DNA of 64,000 nucleotides from NCBI GenBank assembly GCA_021234155.1, contig JAJEKV010000001.1:30208177-30272176 (forward strand). Reading direction: 5' to 3'. The translations under genes were made by a program, and so were the position numbers. Shown piece by piece: positions 1-12,000 of this stretch. Position 1 is the stretch's first letter. Each line of letters opens with the position of its first letter. Under the pieces are notes generated by a model. The model searched no databases, was not told the origin of the DNA, and was given only the letters and a program-made list of their open reading frames with translations. The DNA comes from Isoetes taiwanensis (taxonomy: Eukaryota; Streptophyta; Lycopodiopsida; Isoetales; Isoetaceae).

Positions 1-483
1 TTTTTGTTTATCCAGATGACAATCTGACCATTTGCCTAGATTCCTTATCACCACTAAAGCACATTTGCTTTGGAGATTCTCAACAACTCGTCTGGCAACT
101 CAAAAATTCCAATCTCGATCCTTTGTTTTCAGATTTTGTTGCTATTGACCAAATTTTGATTTGCACTTTGAGCTCGAATAACTCACAAACTATACCTCGA
201 CTTGGTCGGAAGCTTTACCATCGAGTACCTACATCTTTTCTGACTAAGTCTAAAAGTGGTTGACTCAAAAATCGATTTGCATATCAATGCCACAACTGTT
301 TTGACAAAGGTGTCAATTTCTGGAAATGGGAAAGGTACAAAACTTCAAGTTTTTTGACTTATCATTGAAATTTGCTTGCATAGATTGATCACCTTAAGTG
401 ATCTGGAGGTTCTAACCCCAATTTGAGTGAAAGCTCAAGTTGGTTCCTTGTGGTTGATCCTTAAGCCAGGTTTAGGGTCAACA
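1..483 (+). repeat. 3' part of an A-type LTR, cut by the window edge
   Basis: This is the last 483 bases of an LTR that resembles the reverse complement of the solo LTR at 3711-5777. It ends in GGGTCAACA, the end shared by family A LTRs. The hairpin GATCAC-CTTAA-GTGATC is at 387-403 and is followed by TGGAGGTTCTA at 404-414. From 484 the sequence continues as an A-type LTR from its middle, matching 15503 onward. I infer that this LTR was inserted into the 5' LTR of TE-A, with GTATT (484-488) as the likely right copy of the target duplication. The left copy is outside the window. Confidence 0.75.
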
Positions 484-1536
484 GTATTCCCGCCCTTAAC
501 CATCCTATCAAGCCTAAATTTAAGCACTAAGATGCTGGAACCGTTAAACCTAAACATATATACTGGGAAAACAATGACAGAAGATTTTTGAAGGCCCAGA
601 CGCATCAAACCTCGACGTTGATACATGCTGAGCATGATGTGAAGACGTTCTTAAAGTCTCTGAGTGTTCCACAGTCTAATCTGAGAAGATTGGACTGATA
701 TTATTGATTTGATCCTATTTATTGACCTTCTAAGCTATTTTGATGATTGATCTATGTTCCTAAGATTCTTATTCACCTTGTATTACCTTCATATCAATGA
801 AAATTGACTGCCAAGTATTCAAAAAGTCGACTGTCATGATCCTTTAGTATTTTTGCATCACAAACATTTTTACAGTAAAGAATTCCTCTATTTTTTCTTG
901 CATATGACCATCTGCACTTCATCTCCCATCTTATTTGCACCTGTGTGCACAAAAATTTCGAAAAAATCCCATTCCAAACTCAAGTTACCATTTTTTGCAT
1001 TCTGTCTGATACAAATTTAGACTGATATCCACAAAACAAAGTAAAAAAAAATAGTTTTAGTGATTCAAACCATGATTTGACAGGATGCACCTTACCTTTG
1101 AGGTCTATATTGCATCTTAGTTTTGGAATTTCTTCAAATTTCAACATACAACTTAAGTTACAAAACTCTGAGCTCTGTTTTTAGTTTTGACTGGTATTGA
1201 CCAAAATTTGACCCAACTTTGAGATCGAATATCTCACAAATTAAAATCCAGACTTGGTCAAGATCTCTACCCTTGCTTGCCTACAACTTTTCTGAACAAG
1301 TTACAGTCATCTGACCTTGGAAATCAATCTGTCTATGAGATCTGCATCGATTTGAGTAAGGGGTCCAAATTCCAGAATTGGGAAAGGTATGAAAACTCTG
1401 TAACTGAGCTTTTTCTTTGGAAAATTCTTGTGTAGATTGATCACCTTAAGTGATCTGGAGGTTCTAACCCCAACTTGAGTGAAAACTCAAGTTGGCTTCT
1501 TGTGTTTGACTCTCTAAGCCATGTTGGGGGTCAACA
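484..1536 (+). repeat. 5' LTR of TE-A (3' portion)
   Basis: The stretch aligns base by base with 15503-16554, the 3' LTR of TE-A, with only scattered differences. It ends in GGGTCAACA and is followed by a three-base spacer and a primer-binding site. The U5-side hairpin is at 1439-1455 and the 11-mer TGGAGGTTCTA at 1456-1466. The first ~860 bases of the LTR are missing because another LTR was inserted at 483/484. The promoter part of the LTR lies near the junction. Confidence 0.85.
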
Positions 1537-1539
1537 TTT

Positions 1540-1557
1540 TGGAGGTCCTACCGAGAT
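1540..1557 (+). other. Primer-binding site of TE-A
   Basis: TGGAGGTCCTACCGAGAT starts three T residues after the LTR end. It begins with TGG, the complement of a tRNA CCA end. The same sequence with one C/T change follows the 5' LTRs of TE-B (24627) and TE-C (41160, minus). The implied tRNA 3' end would read ...GGTAGGACCT-CCA, with a U discriminator base. I could not assign the tRNA from memory. Confidence 0.7.
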
Positions 1558-1577
1558 ATTCCTGGATCTCAGAACTC

Positions 1578-3668
1578 ATGGCTCCAAAACAAAAATTTCC
1601 AGCAGAACAAGAACCAGTAGAAGATATTGATGTATCGGATCATTGCAGAGAAAGGCCATTGCATTCAAGTTTCTCAAGTAGCCTGCTTCAGAATATGCCA
1701 TATCAATTTGAATTGAATGTCCCTGTTCCTTTGTCTACTTTTGATTCCAGTATGAGTGCTAACAACTTCTTGAGAATATTTGAGGATTATTACAGAGACT
1801 ATGGCTTCAAGAAGGGCTGCAAGCTCTCAGAGTTTGAAAAATGTTTCAAAGAAGAAAGTGAGGCTGGTGCTTGGTTAACTTATGAAAAGTTAATGGGCAC
1901 CACTTCATGGGATGAACTTGTCAAGAAGTTTCTGGATATATTTGGTAAGTTAGCTGCCCCAAAAGATTTGGTTAATGAATTGCAGGGTTTCTCTATACAT
2001 GCAGGAGAGAGTGTGAACCAGTATAAGGAGAGGTTTAGTACATTTATGAGCAGGTGTCAAAGAGCACAAGTCACCATCCCAACTCTGTTTTTAGTCACTG
2101 CTTTTATTAATGGGCTGGAAAGAAGACCAGATATCCAAAGGAAGTTGCTCAAGATTCAAGCTGCTGAAGGGTTTGATTCCATATACAAAGTTTTTGCCAA
2201 AACCACTGATTTAACTCAGATGCTCTCTATCTTGCCTGACAAGCATTATGTTCCTCACCACAATCATGACCCGTTTTATCCTGATGCTACTGATGCACAT
2301 TATGATCACCACCCTTCTATTCCAGTTTATGCCATACAGAAAGAAAAGAAGAAATCTAAAGATGAGGAAGCAAGTTCTCAGGTTGCAGAGGTGAAGTCAG
2401 ATTTATCAAAAATTACTGAAGCTCTAGCAGAAATAACCAAACAATTGGTTGAACTCAAGGCTGCAAGAACAGGTAAAACTTACCCTGAATGTATTCATTG
2501 CAATAGGAATTCTCACCCATCAGAAATTTGCTATTGGCAAGTGTGCCCCAAATGTAATAGAAAAGGCCACTTTGGAAAGGAATGTCCTGTTTGTTCTTTT
2601 TGTAAAGAGGTTGGCCATACTGATGCTAGGTGTGCTGTTAAGGAATATTTTGCTAAGCAGGAAAAAGAGAAGAGACCAGAGTCTAAACCCCCTATGAGAT
2701 TTGCTGAACCAAGCACCTCTATAAGATTTATTCAAGCTACAGAAGTTCCTAAATCTGAAGAAGTTATGGTGGTGCAAACTAGAAGCATGAATGAAGCTCA
2801 AGTACATGCTGAACCAAGTAGGCATTCTACTGCCAGGCCTTCACCACCTGTAGTGGAATCACCTGCTCAAACCATAGCTCCACCCCCTCAGCAAAAATAT
2901 GGTAAGAAAGATCAAGACTTTGATGAGGCTGATGTTTTGCTTAAAAATTCCAAGGTGAGTGTGGATCTTTTTACCTTATTAAAGATTGCACCTAGCTACA
3001 GAAAAAGGGTACTTCAACAAACTAGTGGTGAGGTATTAAATGCTTGTGTGAATTTTACTGATGCCACTAACCTTGTTCTAGCACAGAATGAAGAAGACCC
3101 TGGTGCATTCATATGTTCAGCTACTTTAGGAGGTTATACCTTCTCAAATGTGTTACTTGATGGGGGATCTCCCCTAAATATTATGCCATATCATGTTATG
3201 AAGAAATGTGGTTTCGAGGTGGACAAGAAAGCTTCTATACTATTGAGATCCTTTTATAATGCTAAGATCACCCCCATTGGTGTGGTAACTAAAGTGCCTG
3301 TTAATACAGAGGGCATAATTGTAGCTGCCAACTTTATTGTGGTGGCTTTTGAAGACATAGGGGATGAGTTTGATATCTATGATTTACTTTTAGGCAGGAG
3401 GTGGTTAGCTACTGTGCATGCTAGACCAATTTGGTCTCAAGGGAGATGTACCATCTCCAATGGCTCTCAGACTGCTACAATCTATAATCAAGATGGCTCC
3501 TATGGTTCCAATGAGGAGGTAAATTTTATTAAGGAAATGCTAATTGAAGAACCTTTGGGATTTTACAGAATACAAAATGCAAGACCAAGGAAATATGAAA
3601 CAGTTCCTCTCATCATGGGAATGTGCACTTCCCAGCAAACAAGGGCCATCAGGATTCTTATGGTTTGA
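1578..3668 (+). pseudogene. TE-A gag and aspartic protease
   Basis: I chose the ATG at 1578 because it starts MAP, as do the gag ORFs of TE-B (24669) and TE-C (41120, minus). It sits just after the primer-binding site; an upstream in-frame ATG at 1521 lies in the LTR. The product has a capsid-like alpha-helical region (retrotransposon gag: NELQGFSIHAGESVNQY). Then come cysteine/histidine zinc knuckles around 2490-2640, with CPKCNRKGHFGKECPVC visible. A retroviral-type aspartic protease follows with the LLDGGSPLNIMP motif at about 3160-3195. The frame ends at 3668, after slipping out of the frame that encodes the RNase H start (WFDGG near 3663). The product would package the element's RNA and process the polyprotein; this copy cannot make a full Gag-Pol. 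Confidence 0.8.
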
Positions 3669-3710
3669 TGGAGGTATTTCTAAAAAACTAAATATTGCAT
3701 CATCTGCTGC

Positions 3711-5777
3711 TGTTGACCCTAAACCTGGCTTAAAGGTCAACCACAAGGATCCAACTTGAGTTTTCACTCAAATTGGGGTTAGAACCTCCAGATCACTTAA
3801 GGTGATCAGTCTATGCAAGAAAATTTCAAAGAAAAGTTCAAAAAGTTTGAGTTCTATACCTTTCCCATTTTCAAAAAGTGGCACCTTTGCCAAAACAATT
3901 GTGGTGTTGGAATGCAGATTGATTTTTCGAGTCAGATACTGTAGACTTGGTCAAAAAAGTTGTAGATACCCAACAGTAAAGTCTCTGACCAAGTCAGAGA
4001 TTTAATCTGTGAGTTATTCGAGCTCAAAGTAGGGTAAAATTTTGGTCAATAGAGGTCAAATGTAGAAAACAGTGATCAGAAATTGAGATTTGGAGTTGCC
4101 AATCACTTTTTTGAGAATTTCCAAAGCAGATGGGTTCCCTAGCAATAGTGCTAGGGAAGAGAGGCAAGCAGTCAAATCCTCATTTGAAGGTGTAGAGGTA
4201 TTTTTTGTGACTGGATTTGGCAAAATACAGTAAAAAAACAGTTCAAACCCGAGAGCAATTTTTTTGAATTTGATCTATACTTGGTATTTTTGAATGATTC
4301 CAACTTCTTTGGCTTTCTCAAAACCAAGGATAGGTGGCAAATAGGCCGAAGGTGTTAAAAACACTCAGGGATTTTTCTATAGAATTTTTGTGGCACGAAT
4401 TACTAAGGAAAATATCAGAGACAAATTCAACAACTTGACAGTCAATTTAGATTGATATGAAGGTAAATATATCAAGATAATAACAGATAAGGATGCTTCA
4501 TAGCTTCAAGTACAAGAAAATAATCATCAAAAGTCATAAGGTAATTTCTGAAAGTAATGTCAACTAAATCTTGTAGATCCAGTTGAGAAGAGCTCAAGAA
4601 CTTCAAGGATCGTCCAGATCTTGCTCAGCAATGATCAATGTATGATCTGAATACTTCTGGGCCTTCGAAAATCTTCTGTTATTGTCTCCCGGTATATATG
4701 TTTTTGGTTTAACGGTTTCAGCATATTAGGGCTTAAATTTAGGCTTGATAAGATGCTTAAGAGCGGCAAATGCAGAAATAGGTAGGTTTCAGAGTTTAAT
4801 GCTTCCATTCCGGCGTGATTCGAGCAATTTTCCATAATTAGGGTTCGTTGAAGGTATTTTCTCAAGAATTCCGCGATACGGTCCCGTATTTTTGAGCGCA
4901 TATGCCTGGAATATGCTGTATTTGACCATTTTTGAAAGCTTGGCCAATGGTTTAAAGGCTTTTACCCAAAAATATTGAAAGGGATTATAACTTGTGGACC
5001 ATGGAGAAGAATGTCCACACGTGTAAAAAGAATAGGGAATCTTTGGGGCATCTTTAGGCAAGATTAGGAATATGCCACTATGAATATGATGACACAAGAA
5101 TGAAGACAAAAGAATTCATGAAGGAACATTTGGGGGGCAAAGGAAATAATGGGGAATGGTATTTTTAAAACAAAGGCTTAGGTAGATTTTTGGATGGACA
5201 AAGTGATAGCACATTGAGGGAAATGGTAGGGGATTTGAGGGAGATGGTAATTATGGCAAAGCAAGCATGGCAAAAGAGTGAATAATGGGTAGGAAGACAA
5301 TATTGAGCCAAAAGTGCAACAATGGGGGTAGTGGGGTAAATGTTTATGGCAATTTTTTTTGAGGGCAATAGTGTAAAGTGGTCATGAAGAGTACATAGGG
5401 GAAATGCCATGGGGTAATTGGCAGATAAGTTATGGATATGGAAAGAAAATGGCTAGGCAAGGTGGGTGACAGGGGTGGAACCACATATAAGGGAGTTTTC
5501 CAAACTTCAACTTCCAAACTTCAAATAATGTCTTCCAAACTTCATAACCCATAATCTTCTAGAGCATATTCCTGATTAAGCATTTGACCTCAAATAAAGT
5601 ACCTCTTGTGAAGTTTAAGTCTTGAGCATTTTTTGACTTGAAGCATGAACACCTTTTGACCTCCATATCAATGTTGAATGACAAGAATCTTCCAAACTTT
5701 GACCTAGTCTTCTGAAATGAGTTGACCTAGCTTGAATAAACAGATTTCTATTAGCATGTTGCCCTTTGGGGGCAACA
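3711..5777 (-). mobile_element. Solo A-type LTR inside TE-A pol
   Basis: On the plus strand it starts TGTTGACCC and ends GGGGGCAACA, the reverse of the A-type LTR ends. Perfect 5-bp target duplications GCTGC flank it at 3706-3710 and 5778-5782. On the minus strand the first bases form the LTR-start hairpin TGTTGCCC-5 nt-GGGCAACA. The U5 hairpin is at 3791-3807 and the 11-mer (as TAGAACCTCCA) at 3780-3790. No internal region remains, so it arose by LTR-LTR recombination after insertion. It splits the RNase H domain between the codons for SSAA and the following ILKDSS-like segment. Short translations inside it (for example 4635-5410, minus) are chance ORFs. Confidence 0.9.
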
Positions 5778-5782
5778 GCTGC

Positions 5783-8700
5783 TATCCTGAAAGATTCCTC
5801 TCATAAACTTTTAGCTAAAGTAGGGAGGATCTTCCCCCAAATTACCTCTAATGTAGCAGAATATAAGGCTTTGATTGCAGGTCTTTAGGAAGCCAAAGCT
5901 ATGGATATTGCCAACATTCACATTTTTGGTGACTCACAATTAATTTGTAGACAAGTTTCAGGAGATTACCAAACAAAAAATGCAGACATGGAGCTCTTAA
6001 AAAACCAAGTAATGGGAGTGCTTTCGAGTTTTGCTTCATGGGAGATTACTCACATACCAAGGGAAGAAAATGTGGAAGCTGATACCCTATGCAGGGAAAC
6101 TCTCATGGCACACCTAACTGAGGGAGCTATTCCAGAGGAAGACCTTGATGCCAGTGAGGTAAAAGCTCTTTGTCCTATTCTAACCATTAATGCATCAGAA
6201 GAAAAGGATACTGAAGAGATCACCATTACAAAAAATGGTAAAACTAGAACCCTGTTTGTTGGAGATCTAATTGAATACCAAAATAAGGAGAATATAGAAA
6301 TGTTCTTTGAAGAAAGGAAGGATGTGTTTGCTTGGGATTATTCTGAGCTTACTGGAATTAAAGCAGAGGTATGCCAATTTGAAATCAAGATTAAGGAAGG
6401 GTGTAAACCTGTTTTCCAAAAACTGAGAAGAATTAATGCTTCATTGATGGGACTGATTAAAGATGAGTTGGATAAAATGCTAGATGCAGGTGTTATTATT
6501 GAAATTATTAATCCAGAATGGGTGTCTTGCATTGTACCTGTAGAGAAAAAAAGTGGTGCCGTAAGGATCTGTATTGATTATCGAGACCTCAACAAAGCCA
6601 CCATCAAGGACTGCTATCCCCTGCCTTTTCTAGAAAAAATCTTATATGCTGTAGCAGGGAGAGAGGTGTACTCATTTCTAGATGGATTTTCAGGGTTTAA
6701 TCAAATTGGCATTAAGGAAGAAGACCAACCCAAGACCTCTTTTATTACCCCTTGGGGAACTTATGCAATGAAAAGAATGCCTTTTGGACTAATGAATGCA
6801 CCTGCTACCTTCCAGAGAGCTATGGATGTTATTTTTAGGCCCATGTCTCCTCAAGAATTCAGAGTTTATTTGGATGACCCGTGTTTAGGATCTCACCCTA
6901 CTAATCATTTGGAATTGCTGCCAAAAATATGTTCTTTGTGCAGGGAATCTGGAGTCAACCTTAACCCAAAGAAATGTATTTTCTTTGCATCCAAAGGGCA
7001 ACTTTTGGGACATGAGGTATCCAACAATGGCATACAAGTGGCACAAGAAAAAGTTGAAGCCCTCAAAAAACTGGTGCCCCCCAAAAATTTGAAGCAGGTC
7101 AAAAGTTTTATTGGCATGACTAGTTTTCTTAGGATGTATATTCCTAATTTTGCTCACATTATAAGTCCTATTTCTAAGCTGACAAGAATAGGCAGGATTT
7201 CCAAATCTGAGAGCAAGTATGTCCCTGTCACATGGTCATCAGATTGCCAAGAATCTTTTGAGTTGCTTATAAAGTCCATTTGTGAAGCAACTCTTCTTAA
7301 AAAACCTGATTTGGACAAGCCATTTGAGGTCTACATTACTATTACTAAAAAAGCCATAGGCCTAGCTATTCTGCAGGACAAGCACACTATAGCTTTTTCT
7401 AGCAAACAATGGAGTTCAACTGAAGAGAAATACACCAGAATGGAGAAGAGTGTTGCTGCTCTCATGTTCCTCATTGACAGACAAGGTCATTTACTATTGA
7501 AAAGTTCAGTTCAAGTTTATATGAAGCAAAATCCAACAGGTTTGTTATTTGGTAAAGCTACCTCTAAACCAAAAATTCAAAGGTGGGCTTGCAAGCTACA
7601 AACCTTTGATATTTCCATAAAAGAGTTACATCAGGTGAAGAGTCCCAGTCTTTATTTACCTTACATTTTCTTTGATCATGAGGATATAGTAGAAGTTGTT
7701 GACTTTGTGGATGCCTTAGCCTACTTACAGGCAGATGATGAAGAGCAGAATCAACAAGATTGGCAGCTACCTATAAAGAATTTCTTACAATTCAAGGAAA
7801 TGCCTTCAGGACTGACCTCGAGCCAGCAAAGGAGATTTAAAGAAAAGTGCAGGCAATTTAAAATGATTAATGATGTTTTATGTAAAGTCAACAGGGATGG
7901 ACTATTACTGAGGTGTGTCAATGAAGAGGAATCTGCTTTGATCATTAGAGAAATGCATGAAGGAGTATGTGGAGGCCATTTTGCTGGAGATACTACTGCC
8001 AAGAAAATTCTCAGGTCAGGTTATTATTGGCCTACAATATTTAAAGATTGTTATACTGCTATAAAATCTTGCCACAAGTGCCAAATATTTGGCAAGAGGA
8101 TCCTTCTCCCAGCTGCACTAAACCCCATAATTTCTCCAGGACCTTTTCAAATATGGGGATTAGATTATATTGGCCCTATTAACCCCCCTTCTGCAGGGCA
8201 ACATCAGCACATTATTGTAGCTACAGATTATTTTACCAAATGGGCAGAGGCAATTCCTTTAAGATAGGCTAATGCCATTACAACAGCAAAGTTCTTACAT
8301 GAGTATATTTGTGCACGGTTTGGTATTCCTCTACAATTACATTCTGATAGAGGTACCCCTTTTGGGAATGAAGTTATTGCTAATTTATTGACCATTCTTA
8401 AAGTCAAACATACCAAGAGTTCCTCCTACTATCCCCAAGGTAATGGTCAAGCAGAAAATAAAGTTTTGAAGGGCATTTTGCAGAAAACAGTGGATGATAA
8501 TCAAAAGGATTGGCATGTCAAACTGGTGGATGCTCTATGGGCTTATAGAGTCACCATTAAGGCAGCAACCGCTCATACCCCTTTTAACTTAGTTTATGGC
8601 ATTGAAGCTGTGCTTCCAGTAGAGCTTGAGCTTCCATCTCTGAGGTTAGCTCATAAGTTGTGTTTTCCTTTTGAGTATGCTTTGCAGGAAAGACTGGATA

Positions 8701-9035
8701 CCCTTTTGCATTTAGAAGAATATAGAATGGAAGCTGAGAATGCTAATTTGCTTAAAAAAGCCAAGGATTTGGCTGCTTTCAAAGCTGCTCATAAAATACA
8801 AGGGACTTTCAAGACTGGAGAATTAGTTCTGAAATGGAATAAATCAAGGGAAGATTCGGCTAGTAAGTTTGAAAATCTTTGGGAGGGCCCCTATGAGGTG
8901 TTGGAACCTGCAGGCGCCAATTCTTATTGGTTGAAGGAATTAACTTCAGGGATGCCACTTCCAAATCCTATCAACACTATTCACCTGAAAAGGTACTGGG
9001 ATCAGCATATATGTTTGTCTCTTTTTATGTTCTAG
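5783..9035 (+). pseudogene. TE-A pol: RNase H (rest), RT, degenerate RNase H, integrase
   Basis: This continues the RNase H begun at ~3652. The motifs are FGDSQLICRQ near 5925 and EENVEADTLCRE near 6065. The reverse transcriptase follows with RICIDYRDLNKATIKDCYP near 6567 and the catalytic YLDD at ~6870. Next is a gypsy-type RNase H region (YITITKKAIGLAILQ) in which the usual first aspartate motif is gone. The integrase has an HHCC-type zinc region (HEGVCGG...CHKC) at ~7955-8080, a DDE core (LDYIGP, then SDRGTP, then GQAEN near 8450) and a C-terminal LWEGPYEV module at ~8880. In-frame TAG codons at 5886-5888 and 8265-8267 interrupt it; otherwise the frame stays open. Confidence 0.85.
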
Positions 9036-9055
9036 AACTTAAGACAAGTTAGAAT

Positions 9056-12000
9056 TAAAGGAAAAAAACAAGGTGCTGCGCACGGAGGGTTGCCCTCCGT
9101 GACTCGAGGGTGAAGTGGCTTAAATCATACTTCAAAGTCATGATTCACAATCAATCAAAAATGCTACTTCAAAACAATACAATACTTGATACTTGATTCT
9201 TGTTTTCAACAAGAATTTGACCCTTGATCCCTAAAATATTATTCTAGGTCTGGAAAGGGCCAATTCAAGCCTACGCAATTTACCTCTTGCAGATTGAACT
9301 CCTCCTTGTTTCTCTGATGAATAACTCAAATGCCTGCAGCCTTTGGCAGCCCCAATGCCAAATCTTATGTACAGGCTGCATCCTTATCCTTACAACTCCT
9401 CCTCAGCCTGTACCTACTTGTGCTTTACATTAGTTTAAATTCCGTCAACACCTTACTGAGCATATCTACTTGCTTTGATACCACTGTTAGTTCTCAGTAA
9501 ATAGCCTAATCACAGTCATATCCCTCAAGAAATCACACAGGATCTCCGTGGATATTAATATAATATATATCTATCTGTCCTAACCTTTAGCTTCCGGAAT
9601 GACTTCCAAGAATAAGTGGTAGGCTCTACATTTTTTACACTTCTATAAGACTGCCTCAGTTTCTTCCAGCTAGGTGTCGACGACAAAAAGCGCAAACACT
9701 TACACCAAGTCAGACCTCTAGTAAAAAAAAATAAAGCACATTGGGAAACCTTTCTAACAAAGGCCAGGCAAAAAAAGCATATACCAAGTTCTTAATGCAC
9801 CAGATGCCCCTTGTCATGTGTAAGACTCTTGTACAATTCAAAGTGGTGTGAGAGGAGTATCATCAGAATGTTCTGTTAAACATGCAATTTTGCCTATGAA
9901 AATTTTAGTCAAATTTCAACAAGTTCAATGCTATTATTACGTCCTAGACTTTGATGCACACAGCAACAGATATGAATGCAGAGACACCACTAGACATTAT
10001 AAACTATTATTTACAATTTTGGCGTTCGGTTACGTGGACAACTGATCTTATCTTATCTTTGTTCGAATTAAAAAATAACACAAACATGCATTTTACATCT
10101 ATATCAAACATTGTGTAGGCCACGTCTGAAAGCTCCAATTGTTCATTTTAGAATAGATAGACGTGAACTAACTCCTTAAACATGATAATACATGATGTAT
10201 GATTGGCATACTAGTCTACCTGGATCCATTAGGGTCGCATCTAATAGAGAGTTGCATCTCTTGGATGCAATATATGTATTTTAACTATTCTTCGTATTAT
10301 CAATTCCAACTACCTATTCTACTGCAGCTCCTTGTTTTCTATCTTATTCTTAGGAATACTAATCTTAGATATTCAACCTGTTATCCCTGATAACTTGGCA
10401 TTCCATGTTAAATCATAAGCTATTACAATCAAATCTATTCATAAGCTATTACAATCAAATCTATTCATTTCATGGATTATTCTAGCTAACAAATGGTGTT
10501 TGATATTCAAACTATATTGATGTTCTATCTAGCATTCCATGGGACCAAACTATATTGATGTTCCCTATATCCAATATGCCATGGGACCAACTCTCACATA
10601 ACATCTACTTTGTTTATTCACCTCACCTCACTTTGGATTGTTCAAGGGAGATTAAATAAATAATGTTTTATATTTTGCATATATAAAGGCGGCAAGCTCT
10701 AATCAAAGCTCAAATCTCCGCTCACATTCAAGTTGGACATCTTAAAGCAAGCTGGACATCTTTGAAGCAAGCCCTCTACTAACCTTCACGACCTAAAGCG
10801 TCCGGTTGGTTGCTCAACAATTAGTATACAGGAAGTCAAATCTAAATAGATCACCTGTTTGGTTAATAGATCACCTCTACAGAACATTAATCTACAGAAC
10901 ATGAATCGAACATTAATCTACAGAACATGAATCGCATACAGAAATCAAAACGTTTTATTATGAATCAGACTCCTTTATCATGCCCTTCCGTTGCTAAGTA
11001 TATAGGGCTTCTACAAAATTATATAATGATGATCTCAACCAAAAAAGGACCTTTTTTAAGTCCCGACATATCCTGCGCTTATAGTAAAGCAATCTCACGA
11101 TTAAATATCCAGCTGAAAGGACCAGTCTTGGGCCCCTTTTTGGCTTTGGCTTGAGCTCTTTCTTCTAATTTTCTGAACCTGGCTGGAAAGCCACATACAT
11201 ACTCCTGTGCTGCTTGTGCCTCGCTAGAGAGTCCAACCATGGTTTCAAGGTTCCATCTTTTCACCAAGTGCTCAGAATGTTTGCATAGTCCTTGGCAGTG
11301 TATACGCCAAGCCTTTGGGCAACTAAGGAGAAATTTGTGAAAAGGTTCTCATTCTGCCCATCAAACATCAAATGTGCAGGCATGGAAATCTTTTTCTTCA
11401 TCATGTTCTCCAATGCAAGCATGGCACCATTGGGATCAACCTCATAAAGCTTCTCCACTATCTTACTATATGCATTTTCATGTCGCTTTTCATCAGCTGC
11501 AACAAGACCACAGATGGTGGCTAGCTTAGCATCACCAAGCTCCTTAGCATGGCGGGCAGTATTACCATGGGATATTGCAGTAGCCCTCTCCTGAAAGGAC
11601 GTATATATGAATCCCAAATAAGGATTGTTCTCTGTTTGAGGATCCTGCAAAAGAAAGAAATGCCAATTTTATTGTCCATTATCATAAACACATTCAAATA
11701 TAGCACCTACTGCGCTTAATTTCGGCTTCTACATAATTCATCTAAAATAAGAACGAACCAAACAGAAATTTCTTGGCATGGATACAATCTAGCAATTATA
11801 GAACTTTCATTCACATACCATCGGATGAAATCAGATATTGGATAGTCTTCTCAATGCGTTTCATGTCAAACGCCTTGATTAAATATAGATATCTGTTCAA
11901 TATGTCCCCATGCCTATTCTCCTCATAGTCCAAGCTCATTTCGGCCCCAAGTGCCCAAGAAGAAGAACTTGCACCAGTCTCATCCCTCGTTCCATCTAAT

